DNA from: Novosphingobium sp. KA1
GTDB taxonomy: Bacteria > Pseudomonadota > Alphaproteobacteria > Sphingomonadales > Sphingomonadaceae
Reading direction: 5' to 3'
DNA length: 64,000 bases
Assembly: GCF_017309955.1 (NCBI RefSeq)
Contig: NZ_CP021247.1
Coordinates: 1,327,001 to 1,391,000, forward strand
The stretch's first letter is position 1. Each line of letters begins with the position of its first letter. The position numbers were made by a program, and so were the translations under genes. The notes beneath the pieces were generated by a model. That model did not search any database, was not told the DNA's origin, and worked only from the letters and a program-made list of their open reading frames with translations. Positions 10,295 through 19,044 of the stretch are shown in pieces.

Positions 10295-10720
10295 TCAGAA
10301 GGGTTTGACGACCGCGAGAATGACGATGACCACGGCGGCGAGGCCGGGAATCTCGTTGAGCAGGCGCAGCTGCTTGCCGGTCAGCACGCGTTCGCCCTTG
10401 GCCAGCTTCTTCGCATAGCCGACCAGCCAGCCGTGGTAGCCGGAAAGACCCAGCACGAACAGCAACTTGGCATGCAGCCAGCCCTGGCTCCAGGCGCCGA
10501 TCGAGAAGGCCGTGGCCAGGCCGAAAACCCAGACCATGATCATGGAGGGGGTCAGGATGATCTTGCGCAGCTTCGCCTCGCGGTCGATCCAGCGCGCCGC
10601 TTCCGCCGAACCCGGCTCGGCTTCCTGGTGATAGACAAAATAGCGCGGCAGCATGAACAGCCCGGCCATCCAGAAGATCACGAAGATGACATGTCCGGCT
10701 TTCAGCCAGAGATAGAGCAT
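10295..10720 (-). CDS. hemJ: Protoporphyrinogen IX oxidase HemJ
   Basis: A 141-residue membrane protein with four helices. The HemJ signature is visible: MLYLWLKAGHVIFVIFWMAGLF with its histidine, then LPRYFVYH. It converts protoporphyrinogen IX to protoporphyrin IX in heme synthesis. The ATG at 10720 has an AGGA Shine-Dalgarno ten bases upstream; an alternative ATG at 10738 adds six residues. It is next to hemE, another heme gene, on the same strand. Confidence 0.9.
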   Translation of the reverse strand: MLYLWLKAGHVIFVIFWMAGLFMLPRYFVYHQEAEPGSAEAARWIDREAKLRKIILTPSMIMVWVFGLATAFSIGAWSQGWLHAKLLFVLGLSGYHGWLVGYAKKLAKGERVLTGKQLRLLNEIPGLAAVVIVILAVVKPF

Positions 10721-10862
10721 GGAGAGCGTTTCCTGCATCGGCGCGCGGGGTCTCGTTGGAGCGGCAGTGGGACGGCGATCGCGCCCCTCCTGCACCCTCG
10801 CCCCGCGCGGTTCAAGGTGATTCCAGTGGGTTGAAGCCCTCCCGTGCGCGGAAGGGCCTTGT

Positions 10863-11888
10863 TCAGCGTGACCAGCCGCGCACGATGCGCAGCAGCGCCT
10901 CGACGTTCTCGATCGGCGTGAACTGGCCGATTCCGTGCCCGAGGTTAAACACGTGCGGGCGGTTGGCAAAGGCATCGAGCACGCGGCGCGCACCGGATTC
11001 CAACGCCTCGCCGCCCGAAAGCAGCAGCAGCGGATCGAGATTGCCCTGCACCGGCAGGCCTTGCGGCAATTCGCGCGCGGCCCAGACAGGGTCGATCGTC
11101 TCGTCGATTCCGACCGCGTCCACCCCGGTCTCGCGGGCATAGGCGGGCAATTTTTCGCCGGCCCCCTTGGGGAAGCCGATGATCGGAGTCCCGGGATGGC
11201 GCGCCTTGATCGCGGCGGTGATGGCGGCATTGGGCGCGATCACCCATTGCTCGAACTGGGCGGGCGAGAGCGAGCCTGCCCAGGAATCGAACAACTGCAC
11301 GGCCTCAGCCCCGGCCTCGATCTGCCCACTGAGATATTCGACAGTCACCCCCACGATAGCCTGAATCACCTCTCCGAAGGCCTGAGGGTCGCGATAGGCC
11401 ATGGCGCGGGTCTCATGCTGGTCCCGGCTCCCCTCGCCCGCGCACATGTACGTAGCGACCGTCCAGGGGCTTCCTGCAAAGCCGAGCATCGTCTTGTCGT
11501 CATCGAGGGCGGCGCGAACCTTGCGCACCGTCTCGTAGATCGGCGTGAGCCGTTCGGGCACCGCGGAGAGATTGCCAAGGGCGCTGTCGACCAGACGCGG
11601 AGAGAGCTTTGGGCCTTCGCCGGCAAGGAACTCGAGGTCCTGTCCCATGGCGTATGGCACGATCAGGATGTCGGAAAACAGGATGGCACCGTCGAATCCG
11701 AAGCGGCGGATCGGCTGGAGGGTAATCTCGGCGGCCGCGTCGGTATCATAGACCAGCGCGAGGAATCCGCCCTTGTCGGCGCGCAGGGCGCGATATTCGG
11801 GGAGGTAGCGACCCGCCTGGCGCATGAGCCAGATCGGGCGCTTGCCCGGGTTCGTTTTGCGCAGGGTGTCGAGAAGAAGGCCAGGCAT
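10863..11888 (-). CDS. hemE: Uroporphyrinogen decarboxylase HemE
   Basis: 341 residues, the family length. The N-terminal signature RPIWLMRQAGRYLPEYR (residues ~17-33) and the second signature GFAGSPWTVATYMCAG near 155 are both present. It decarboxylates uroporphyrinogen III to coproporphyrinogen III. Its start faces the putative replication origin, as in Caulobacter, where hemE transcription runs out of the origin. Confidence 0.97.
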   Translation of the reverse strand: MPGLLLDTLRKTNPGKRPIWLMRQAGRYLPEYRALRADKGGFLALVYDTDAAAEITLQPIRRFGFDGAILFSDILIVPYAMGQDLEFLAGEGPKLSPRLVDSALGNLSAVPERLTPIYETVRKVRAALDDDKTMLGFAGSPWTVATYMCAGEGSRDQHETRAMAYRDPQAFGEVIQAIVGVTVEYLSGQIEAGAEAVQLFDSWAGSLSPAQFEQWVIAPNAAITAAIKARHPGTPIIGFPKGAGEKLPAYARETGVDAVGIDETIDPVWAARELPQGLPVQGNLDPLLLLSGGEALESGARRVLDAFANRPHVFNLGHGIGQFTPIENVEALLRIVRGWSR

Positions 11889-12234
11889 CGAGATTCAGGT
11901 CCAGTCCAAAAAAATAAGATTCTTAAAAGGATGATAGAGTCTGTTGGTCCTGTGGATATCGGGGACGGCTGAACCCTGCCCGATTTATCCCGGGCTGAAC
12001 AGGTTCAAGAGTCATCCGCGACTCTCCGTAGAGTCTGAGTCAAAGATTCTTTATCCCGGTTTCCCACAGGCTGTGGGCCGGTTTTGAATCTTGTTTAAGA
12101 CTCACCCCATTGAATCGGTTCAACGGGGAGGAAAACCGCCTCCCGAGTTGTCACCGTATCCATCCCGTGGTTTATGCCGGGACATATCCACAGAGCCCCT
12201 GTGGGCCCCCTGAAAACCCCGAAAAAGGCCGAAA
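11889..12234. other. oriC: Putative chromosomal replication origin (oriC)
   Basis: A 346-bp gap between divergent hemE and the DUF299 gene, the same neighbours as the Caulobacter origin. An AT-rich segment (about 11908-11940) could be the unwinding element. DnaA-box-like ATATCCACA occurs at 12184-12192 and inverted at 11951-11959 (one mismatch to TTATCCACA). TTATCCCGG occurs at 12051-12059, and a similar TTATCC at 11985-11990. Eleven GANTC sites lie between 11892 and 12116. A small palindrome CCCACAGGCTGTGGG spans 12063-12077. Gene orientation flips here. Function is inferred from synteny and motifs. Confidence 0.8.
11892..12116. promoter_or_regulatory. Cluster of eleven GANTC methylation sites
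   Basis: GANTC begins at 11892, 11918, 11937, 12009, 12020, 12031, 12037, 12045, 12086, 12099 and 12112. By base composition alone about one per 256 bp is expected. GANTC is the target of the cell-cycle methyltransferase CcrM in alphaproteobacteria. Confidence 0.85.
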
Positions 12235-13080
12235 ATGGCGCGTTTCCACCTCCACCTTCTCTCGGATTCCACCGGCGAAACGCTGGAAATGATCGCCAAG
12301 GCCGCGCTCGCCCAGTTCGACGATTCCGACGTCCTGCGGCACTTCTGGCCGATGGTGCGTTCGCAGCAGCACCTCGACAGGATCATGGGCGAGATCGCCG
12401 CCAATCCCGGCCTGGTCTTTTTCACGCTGGTCAACGAGGAAACCCGTGGGCGGCTGGAGGAACGCTGCCAGCAACTCGGCCTGCCCGCGATCGCGGTGCT
12501 CGACGGGGTGACCGACGCGCTCGAGGCCCTGCTCGGGCAGGAAGCCAAGGGCCGCCCGGGGCGCCAGCACCGGCTCGACGACGCCTACTTCGCGCGGGTC
12601 GACGCGATCCAGTTCACCATTGCCCATGACGACGGCATCGCCTGGGAAGACTGGGAAGAGGCCGACATCGTGCTGGCCGGGGTATCGCGCACCAGCAAGA
12701 CGCCGACCTCGATCTACCTCGCCAATCGCGGCTACAAGGTCGCGAATATCCCCATTGTCGTGGAAAGCCCGCCGCCGCCGCTGCTCTATGGCCTCAAGCG
12801 GCCGCTGGTCGTCGGCCTCACCACCGCGCCCGAGCGCCTGATCCAGATCCGCCGCAACCGCCTGCTCTCGCTCAGCCAGTCGCCCGACACCGATTACGTG
12901 AAGACCGATAGGGTCGAGGACGAGTTGAAGTATGCCCGGCGCATGTTCGCGGACAATTCCTGGCCGGTGATCGACGTGACTCGCCGCTCGATCGAGGAAA
13001 CCGCGGCGGCAATCATCAATATCTACAACGAACGGAAGGCCGAGGACGCACAGGCGCGCGACATCGGCGGTCCGGTCTGA
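12235..13080 (+). CDS. Pyruvate, phosphate dikinase / PEP synthase regulatory protein (DUF299)
   Basis: 281 residues. [20 protein letters not shown] at the N terminus and the P-loop GVSRTSKT (149-156) are diagnostic of the bifunctional serine/threonine kinase and phosphotransferase that inactivates and reactivates PpdK or PpsA in an ADP-dependent way. Such proteins sit beside oriC in many alphaproteobacteria. It is the first gene of a rightward set followed by maf, aroE, coaE and dnaQ. Confidence 0.93.
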   Translation: MARFHLHLLSDSTGETLEMIAKAALAQFDDSDVLRHFWPMVRSQQHLDRIMGEIAANPGLVFFTLVNEETRGRLEERCQQLGLPAIAVLDGVTDALEALLGQEAKGRPGRQHRLDDAYFARVDAIQFTIAHDDGIAWEDWEEADIVLAGVSRTSKTPTSIYLANRGYKVANIPIVVESPPPPLLYGLKRPLVVGLTTAPERLIQIRRNRLLSLSQSPDTDYVKTDRVEDELKYARRMFADNSWPVIDVTRRSIEETAAAIINIYNERKAEDAQARDIGGPV

Positions 13081-13096
13081 TTTCCAGGAACCAGCG

Positions 13097-13705
13097 ATGA
13101 TCGTACTCGCCTCCCAGAGCGCCTCGCGCCGTGCCATGCTCGAAGCGGCCGGCATCGCCTTCCGTACCCAGCCTGCCCATGTGGATGAGCGGTGGATAGA
13201 ATCGGGATTGGCGGGGGCCAGCCCGGCCGAAGTGGCGCTGGAACTGGCCAGGGCCAAGGCCCTGGCGGTATCCACTGCCCTTGCGGGGCAGTTGTCCACA
13301 GCTGCTCCCGGCGAACTCGTGCTCGGCAGCGATTCCCTGGTCGAATGCGGCGGCCGCCGGTTCGACAAACCCGCCAGCCGCGAGGCGGCGGCCGAGCATC
13401 TGCGGTTCTTCTCGGGCAAGACGCTGAATCTCCACAGCGCCGCGGCGCTGGCCCGCGGCGGCGAGATCGTCTGGGCCGAAGACGCCGTGGCGTCACTCCA
13501 CGTCGTGACCCTGTCGGATCGTTTCATCGAGCATTACCTCGATGCCGAATGGCCCGAAGTGGCGGGCTGCGTCGGCGTGTTTCGCATCGAGGCGCGCGGC
13601 GTGCAGCTGTTCGAGAAGATCGAAGGCGATTATTTCACCATCCTCGGCATGCCGCTGCTGAAAGTGCAGGCGGCGCTGCGCCGTCTCGGAGAGATCGAAC
13701 AATGA
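13097..13705 (+). CDS. maf: Maf-family nucleoside triphosphate pyrophosphatase
   Basis: A 202-residue protein. It begins with the Maf signature [16 protein letters not shown] (residues 4-19) and has the [17 protein letters not shown] acidic region. Maf proteins hydrolyse non-canonical or modified nucleoside triphosphates and can act in septum control. The stop overlaps the aroE ATG (ATGA), implying coupling. Confidence 0.92.
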   Translation: MIVLASQSASRRAMLEAAGIAFRTQPAHVDERWIESGLAGASPAEVALELARAKALAVSTALAGQLSTAAPGELVLGSDSLVECGGRRFDKPASREAAAEHLRFFSGKTLNLHSAAALARGGEIVWAEDAVASLHVVTLSDRFIEHYLDAEWPEVAGCVGVFRIEARGVQLFEKIEGDYFTILGMPLLKVQAALRRLGEIEQ

Positions 13706-14592
13706 CCGTAAGCGGGAACGCGCCGGAGCCCGGCACCCCTTATGCCGAAGTGATCGGCGATCCCATCGCCCAGTCGAAGTCGCCGGTGATCCACGGATTC
13801 TGGCTGGAGAAGCTGGGCATCGCGGCCCGCTACGAACGGTGCCTGGTCGCCGCCGAAGGGCTGGCCGACTATCTCGCCGCCCGCCGCGCCGATCCGGACT
13901 GGCGCGGCTGCAACGTGACGATGCCGCACAAGCAGGCGATCGTGCCGCTGCTCGACCGGCTCGATCCGCTGGCGGCCCGGATCGGCGCGGTCAATACCGT
14001 GGTGCGCGAGGCGGACGGCACGCTGACCGGTTACAACACCGATGCGCCGGGCTTCCTCGAACCGCTGGAATCGCGCCTTGCCGAAACGCACCTGTTCCGC
14101 ATGGCGCGGGTGCTGGGCACCGGCGGCGCCTCGCGGGCGATCGTCGCGGCGCTCGCCGAGCGCGGTTTTGTGGTGGTGCTGGCCGGGCGCGACCCGGACA
14201 AGGCCCGCGCGATGCTGGACGAACTCACCGCCCAGCAGGACCATCACGCGATTCACCTCGGCCACTTCGCCGCGCCGACCGACTTTGCCTTCGACGACCG
14301 CGCGCAGTGCCTTGACCTCGTGGTCAATGCCAGCCCGCTGGGCATGACCGGGCAGGAAGCCCTGCCCTTCGACTTCACCCATGCGCCGCCGGGCAGCGTG
14401 GTCTACGACATCGTCACCAGCCCGCGCGACACGGCGTTCCTGCAGGCGGCCCGCGCGGCGGGCTTTGCCACGGTCGACGGCCTGGCGATGCTGATCGGCC
14501 AGGCCGGTGTCGCCTTCACCCACTTCTTCGGCCACGAGCCGCCGCGCGATGCGGCCAGCGACGAGGAATTGCGGCGCCGGCTGGAAGCGTGA
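13702..14592 (+). CDS. aroE: Shikimate 5-dehydrogenase AroE
   Basis: 296 residues. The substrate-binding [11 protein letters not shown], the NVTMPHK motif with the catalytic lysine, and [15 protein letters not shown] for NADP binding are all visible. It reduces 3-dehydroshikimate to shikimate. The ATG at 13702 overlaps the maf stop, and its own TGA overlaps the coaE GTG. A much longer in-frame upstream extension is only maf read in another frame. Confidence 0.95.
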   Translation: MTVSGNAPEPGTPYAEVIGDPIAQSKSPVIHGFWLEKLGIAARYERCLVAAEGLADYLAARRADPDWRGCNVTMPHKQAIVPLLDRLDPLAARIGAVNTVVREADGTLTGYNTDAPGFLEPLESRLAETHLFRMARVLGTGGASRAIVAALAERGFVVVLAGRDPDKARAMLDELTAQQDHHAIHLGHFAAPTDFAFDDRAQCLDLVVNASPLGMTGQEALPFDFTHAPPGSVVYDIVTSPRDTAFLQAARAAGFATVDGLAMLIGQAGVAFTHFFGHEPPRDAASDEELRRRLEA

Positions 14593-15212
14593 CCACCACC
14601 AGGGCTAGCGCCGCGCAAAGGCGTCCGAAGATTCTGGGCCTCACCGGCTCGATCGGCATGGGCAAGTCGACCGTGGCGGCGATGATGCGCGAACTGGGGG
14701 TCCCGGTCTTTGATGCCGATGCGGCGGTGCATGAACTGCAAGGTCCGCAAGGGGCCCTGCTCGGCGCGATCGAGGCGGCCTTTCCGGGCACCACCGGCCC
14801 GCAGGGAGTCGACCGCGCCCGGCTGGGCGCGGCGGTGTTCGGCAACCGCGAGGCGATGGCGCGACTCGAGTCGATCGTCCACCCCGCGGTCGCGGTCAAA
14901 CGGCAGATTTTCCTAAGGGAAAATGCCGATGCGCCCCTAGTGGTTTTCGATATTCCCCTGCTCTACGAAAAAGGCGGCCATGAAGGGCTCGATGCCGTGG
15001 CCGTGGTCTCCGCCCCGGCCGATGTGCAGCGTGCCCGCGTGCTGGCAAGGCCCGGCATGACCGAGGAGAAATTCGAACAAATTCTGGCGCTTCAGGTGCC
15101 GGATGCGGAAAAACGCAGGCGTGCCGACCATGTCATCGACACCGGCCTGTCGCATGCAGGAACACGGGAAGAGGTGGAGCGCATCCTGGGCGCGTTGGGC
15201 CAAGCGGAATAA
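14589..15212 (+). CDS. coaE: Dephospho-CoA kinase CoaE
   Basis: 207 residues with the P-loop GLTGSIGMGKSTV near residues 17-29, the DADAAVHEL region and the FDIPLLYE motif. It phosphorylates dephospho-CoA, the last step in coenzyme A synthesis. A GTG start overlaps the aroE stop (GTGA). Confidence 0.95.
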   Translation: MTTTRASAAQRRPKILGLTGSIGMGKSTVAAMMRELGVPVFDADAAVHELQGPQGALLGAIEAAFPGTTGPQGVDRARLGAAVFGNREAMARLESIVHPAVAVKRQIFLRENADAPLVVFDIPLLYEKGGHEGLDAVAVVSAPADVQRARVLARPGMTEEKFEQILALQVPDAEKRRRADHVIDTGLSHAGTREEVERILGALGQAE

Positions 15213-15262
15213 TCGTTCCCGGGGCCTTGCGAAGCCGCCCCGGCAGGCAGATATGAGAACAG

Positions 15263-15946
15263 ATGCGAGAGATCATCTTCGATACCGAAACCACGGGATT
15301 CGACCCCAAGAACGGGGACCGACTGGTCGAAATCGGCTGCATCGAGATGGTCAACCGGGTGCTGACCGGGCGCAGCTACCACGCCTATTTCAACCCCGAA
15401 CGGTCGATGCCGGCCGAGGCCGAGGCGGTGCACGGACTGTCCGACGCCTTCCTCGCCGACAAGCCGCTGTTCGCGCAAGGCGCGCAGGACTTCCTCGACT
15501 TCATCGAGGACAGCCCGATGATCGCGCACAATGCCGCGTTCGACTTCAACTTCATCGATCACGAACTGGACCGGATCGGGCTGCCCAAGGTCGATCGTTC
15601 GCGCATGGTCGATACGGTCGCGCTCGCCAAGGTGCGCCATCCCGGCGCCAAGCTTTCGCTCGATGCGCTTTGCACGCGTTACGGAATTGATCGAAGTCAT
15701 CGTACCAAACACGGCGCGCTTCTAGACGCGGAACTGCTGGCGCAGGTCTATGTCGAGCTGCGCGGCGGTCGCCAGATCGGTCTCGAACTGGGGGCCGAAA
15801 CCACTGAAATCGTGGCGGAAGCCAAAGTCCTTGTGCGCAAGGACCGGCCCTTCCGCCAGCCGCGTCCCCACGCGGCTACCGAAGCGGAACTTTCTCTTCA
15901 CGAGGCGTTTCTCAAGTCGGTCGATACCCCGCTCTGGGGTGAATGA
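15263..15946 (+). CDS. dnaQ: DNA polymerase III epsilon subunit (proofreading exonuclease)
   Basis: 227 residues. DEDDh exonuclease motifs are in order: FDTETTGFDP (Exo I), HNAAFDFNFIDHEL (Exo II) and HRTKHGALLDAELLA (Exo III with the catalytic His). It edits replication errors within the Pol III core. Its position right of oriC after coaE is the conserved alphaproteobacterial arrangement. Confidence 0.95.
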   Translation: MREIIFDTETTGFDPKNGDRLVEIGCIEMVNRVLTGRSYHAYFNPERSMPAEAEAVHGLSDAFLADKPLFAQGAQDFLDFIEDSPMIAHNAAFDFNFIDHELDRIGLPKVDRSRMVDTVALAKVRHPGAKLSLDALCTRYGIDRSHRTKHGALLDAELLAQVYVELRGGRQIGLELGAETTEIVAEAKVLVRKDRPFRQPRPHAATEAELSLHEAFLKSVDTPLWGE

Positions 15947-15972
15947 TATCATAGCAGAAGGAGTATTCGCTC

Positions 15973-16545
15973 ATGGACATCCGCGTCTCTGGTCACCAGG
16001 TTGAAACTGGCGAGGCCCTGCAGATCCACACCAGCGAACGACTGACGACGATCATCGACAAGTACTTCAGCCGCGCGCTGTCGTCGCATGTCACGTTCGG
16101 TCGTGCGCCCGCCGGGGCTTTCCGCTGCGATATCATCATGCACGTGATGCAGAATCTCGTGCTGAAGGGCACTGGCCTTGCCCAGGACGCCCATGTCGCG
16201 CTCGACCAGGCATCGGAGAAGATCGACAAGCAGCTGCGCCGCTACAAGCGCCGCATCAAGGACCGCCACGAGCAGACTGCCTTTGCCGTCGCCGCCGAGG
16301 AAGCCGCCTATACGATCTTTGAAGACACGCTTGTCGAAGACGATCACGAGGCCGAGGTCGAGGACGCCCCCGTGGTCATTGCCGAGACCCGCGTCGACGT
16401 TCCCGAAGCCACGGTTTCGGACGCGGTGATGATGCTGGACCTGCGTAATACCACGGCATTGCTGTTCAAAAACGCTGGCACTGGCCGTCATAATATGGTT
16501 TACCGCCGCGGCGACGGTTCGATTGGCTGGGTCGAGCCGCACTGA
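15973..16545 (+). CDS. hpf: Ribosome hibernation promoting factor, long form
   Basis: 190 residues in two domains: an N-terminal RaiA/YfiA fold (MDIRVSGHQVETGEAL to about residue 110), an acidic linker, and a C-terminal dimerisation domain (VMMLDLRNTTALLFKNAGTG, VYRRGDGSIGWVEP). Long HPF drives 100S ribosome dimers in stationary phase. The Shine-Dalgarno AGAAGGAG lies well placed upstream. It precedes ptsN, a common pairing. Confidence 0.93.
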   Translation: MDIRVSGHQVETGEALQIHTSERLTTIIDKYFSRALSSHVTFGRAPAGAFRCDIIMHVMQNLVLKGTGLAQDAHVALDQASEKIDKQLRRYKRRIKDRHEQTAFAVAAEEAAYTIFEDTLVEDDHEAEVEDAPVVIAETRVDVPEATVSDAVMMLDLRNTTALLFKNAGTGRHNMVYRRGDGSIGWVEPH

Positions 16546-16599
16546 CGCGACCACAGCGTCTCCCGGCGCCTGCACTTCTGATCGGAGGAGAGGAAGCAG

Positions 16600-16618
16600 C
16601 CCCCGGTACCCCCGGGGG
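16600..16618 (+). terminator. GC-rich hairpin after hpf (possible terminator)
   Basis: A 7-bp stem (CCCCCGG/CCGGGGG) with a 5-nt loop, 55 bp after the hpf stop. The T-tract is poor, so termination is uncertain. Confidence 0.35.
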
Positions 16619-16671
16619 TTGTGGACGTTTAACCATTAGCAACCGATCTTAAATCAGAATCAGAACCGAAA

Positions 16672-17133
16672 ATGAGCAGTCTTTTCACTCTGTTGCCCGA
16701 TGCCGTGACCACGGCCAGCGCAGACACCAAGGCGTCCATCCTGAGCCGCCTTGCCGAAGTATTCCACACCGTCTACGGGCTCGACCGCGAGATGGTGCTG
16801 ACCCGCATTCTCGAACGCGAGGCGCTCGGCAGCACCGGATTCGGTCGTCGAATTGCCATTCCCCATGCCCGCATGAACGGTATCACCCGTCCCGTCGCGG
16901 TGTTTATGCGGCTCGATTCTCCCGTGGAATTCGAAGCGGCCGACGGCATGCCGATCGACATCGTGTTCGGTCTGCTCTCGCCCGAAGCGGCGGGCGCTGC
17001 CCATCTCCATGCCCTTGCCGCGATCTCGCGCATGATGCGCGATGAACGTATGCACGAGGCGCTGATCGATGCGCCCGGCACCGAGGCGATCTACAGCCTC
17101 ATCAGCAATGTCATCGACCGCGATGCCGCCTGA
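16672..17133 (+). CDS. ptsN: Nitrogen regulatory EIIA-Ntr (PtsN)
   Basis: 153 residues with the PTS EIIA type-2 motif GFGRRIAIPHARM, whose His65 is the predicted phosphorylation site. PtsN ends the nitrogen-related phosphotransfer chain (PtsP-PtsO-PtsN) and regulates rather than transports. The upstream gap has a CtrA-like TTAACCAT sequence. Its 3' end overlaps the next gene by 11 bp. Confidence 0.92.
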   Translation: MSSLFTLLPDAVTTASADTKASILSRLAEVFHTVYGLDREMVLTRILEREALGSTGFGRRIAIPHARMNGITRPVAVFMRLDSPVEFEAADGMPIDIVFGLLSPEAAGAAHLHALAAISRMMRDERMHEALIDAPGTEAIYSLISNVIDRDAA

Positions 17134-17641
17134 GGACTCCGAGGTCGGTTCCACAGTGTCTGGGATCGACCCCGAAGTCAGCGGAGCCGACGCCAGCGGC
17201 GCGGCCCTGCACTGGCGGGCGCTCGAAGGCCTTTATGCCTCGGCACCGATCAACGGGCTGTTCACCTCGCGGCTGGAGGTTCCCGGCGAGGGGCTGGCGC
17301 GGATCCGGTTCGATGTCGATCCTTCGTGCTTCCACGCGGCGGGCGCCGCGCATGGCACGATCTATTTCAAGATGCTCGACGATGCCGCCTTCTATGCGGC
17401 CAATACGCTGGTCACCGACCGTTTCCTGCTGACCACCTCGTTCAATCTCTTGCTGAGCAAGCCCATCAAGGGCGGCTCGATCGTTGCCGAAGGGCGCTGG
17501 GTGAGTGGCCGCCGCCGGGTGCTGGTCGCCGAATCCCGGCTGATCGATGAAGCCGGGGACGAAGTGGGGCGCGGCACCGGCACGTTCATGCGTTCGCGCA
17601 TCGCGCTTTCGGGCCTGCCCGGCTACGCCGGGGTCGCCTGA
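17123..17641 (+). CDS. PaaI/4HBT-family hotdog thioesterase
   Basis: About 172 residues. The central segment HAAGAAHGTIYFKMLDDAAFYAAN (residues ~73-96), followed by a strand-rich GGSIVAEGRWVSGRRRVLVAESR, is typical of the hotdog thioesterase fold with its active-site acid near the long helix. It would hydrolyse an acyl-CoA; the substrate is unknown. ATG at 17123 overlaps ptsN by 11 bp; an ATG at 17108 is also possible. Confidence 0.78.
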   Translation: MPPEDSEVGSTVSGIDPEVSGADASGAALHWRALEGLYASAPINGLFTSRLEVPGEGLARIRFDVDPSCFHAAGAAHGTIYFKMLDDAAFYAANTLVTDRFLLTTSFNLLLSKPIKGGSIVAEGRWVSGRRRVLVAESRLIDEAGDEVGRGTGTFMRSRIALSGLPGYAGVA

Positions 17642-17644
17642 TCC

Positions 17645-17977
17645 ATGGACGCCCGCCTGCCCGCGCACCTCGAAGTCGGTGCCCTGATCCGTACCGCCGA
17701 AAGTGCCGGCGGGTTTGGCATGGTTATGCAAAAGGGTGAACGCGACGCCGGGACGATCATGCTCGTGCTGCTCGAAAACGGTCGCGATGCAAGGGCTTAC
17801 GAACGCATGCCGCAGCTCGACGGCAGCCGCGCCTGGACGTGTTCGAAACGGCAGGAAACGCCCGATTCGCGGGACTTTTCGGACTATGTCGAAAAGCGCG
17901 GGGCGCAGGACCCGGACCTCTGGATCGTCGAACTGGATGTCGCAAGACCTGAACGACTCATCGGCATCGGCGGCTAA
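17645..17977 (+). CDS. DUF1491 family protein
   Basis: 110 residues. It matches the DUF1491 pattern: an N-terminal ARLPAHLEVGALIRTAESAG, a central GTIMLVLLENGRDARAYER and a C-terminal DPDLWIVELDVARPERLIG. The family is confined largely to alphaproteobacteria and has no known function. It starts 4 bp after the thioesterase stop, so the two are probably co-transcribed. Confidence 0.85.
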   Translation: MDARLPAHLEVGALIRTAESAGGFGMVMQKGERDAGTIMLVLLENGRDARAYERMPQLDGSRAWTCSKRQETPDSRDFSDYVEKRGAQDPDLWIVELDVARPERLIGIGG

Positions 17978-18167
17978 TTCAGGTTGACTTGCACGGCCCG
18001 CAAGTTAAGTGGCCCTCCAGACGCGAATGCGGCTTGGGCAACAATTCGGTCCGCCTGGCTAGCACGCAGACGGGGAATCGTCGGCAGGATTTGCGAACGA
18101 TAACGCTCCAAAGAGCCTTTCGTTCCCGCCTGCGTCGGACTGGTTCACCGCCTTTGAACAAGATTTG

Positions 18168-18815
18168 ATGCGAAGCAAAGTGCAGTGGGCAAGCGTGGTC
18201 GCGCTTGCTGCAACGGTTATGACCGCCCTCTTCAGCGCACAGGGTTCGGGCGCTGCCGCAAACCAGCCGGTTCTGGTTGCAGCTAAATCGGAAACCCAGA
18301 CGGCATTCGTTTCGACGCCGGTCGTCCAGTCCCTCCCCACCGACGGGGCAGCCGTGACGGACAGCCAGGCCGAAGATGCCAGCCAAAGCGATCCGCAGGA
18401 CGCCGAATCCCTTGCCGAACTGGTTGCCATGCAGCCCAGCGGCGGTTCGGTCGATCGCCAGACGCGCTGCCTTGCCGGCGCCATCTATTTCGAAGCCCGC
18501 GGCGAAACGCTGGAAGGCCAGCTTGCCGTGGGCCGCGTGGTCATCAACCGCGCCGAATCGGGTCGTTTCCCCGCCAGCTACTGCGGCGTGGTCTATCAGC
18601 CGGGCCAGTTCTCGTTCGTGCAGGGCAAGCACATGCCCAGCATCCGCGAGTCTTCGGCCGACTGGCGCGAAGCGCTGGCCATCGCCCGTATCGCGGTGGA
18701 AGAAAGCTGGAAGAGCGAGGCGGACGACGCCCTGTTCTTCCACGCCAAGCGCGTCTCACCCAAGTGGCGCCTGACCAAGATCGCTCAGGTCGACGATCAC
18801 ATCTTCTATCGCTGA
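18168..18815 (+). CDS. SleB-like cell wall hydrolase, exported
   Basis: 215 residues. An N-terminal signal or anchor helix (residues ~8-30) is followed by a low-complexity Ser/Ala/Gln linker and a Hydrolase_2 domain. The domain begins at TRCLAGAIYFEARGE with the catalytic-type glutamates and ends WRLTKIAQVDDHIFYR. The family includes spore-cortex lytic enzymes, and in alphaproteobacteria it probably remodels peptidoglycan. ATG 18168 was chosen over an in-frame TTG just before it. A possible TTGACT -35 element lies at 17984-17989. Confidence 0.87.
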   Translation: MRSKVQWASVVALAATVMTALFSAQGSGAAANQPVLVAAKSETQTAFVSTPVVQSLPTDGAAVTDSQAEDASQSDPQDAESLAELVAMQPSGGSVDRQTRCLAGAIYFEARGETLEGQLAVGRVVINRAESGRFPASYCGVVYQPGQFSFVQGKHMPSIRESSADWREALAIARIAVEESWKSEADDALFFHAKRVSPKWRLTKIAQVDDHIFYR

Positions 18816-18859
18816 GGTGCGGATAGCGGGCTTATCCCCGCCTTCGTTCCGAACATGAG

Positions 18860-18898
18860 AGAACGGGCCCGGAAGCACATCGCTTCCGGGCCCGTTCT
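18860..18898. terminator. Strong intrinsic terminator
   Basis: A 17-bp perfect stem (left arm 18860-18876, right arm 18882-18898) around a 5-nt loop, downstream of the wall hydrolase. Confidence 0.85.
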
Positions 18899-18911
18899 GG
18901 TTTGCTGGCTT

Positions 18912-19041
18912 GAAAAATGCCCGTGAGGGCATTTTGCGTGCGGTACCCGGCCCTCGCCCCCACCCTACAGGGTACTCTCTTGGGTGGTCGGGTGGGGGAG
19001 AGGGCCGGTGCTGCAAGATCCGCCCATGGCGGATTTTCAAA
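18912..19041. repeat. Palindromic intergenic element, copy A
   Basis: Three hairpins in a row: a small AAAATGCCC stem, a large inverted repeat of GGTACCCGGCCCTC and GGTGGGGGAGAGGGCCGGTGC type, and a GATCCGCC/GGCGGATTTT stem. It ends four bases before the stop codon of xth on the minus strand. It is related to copies at 20191, 49781 and 52131. Confidence 0.8.
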
Positions 19042-19044
19042 CAA

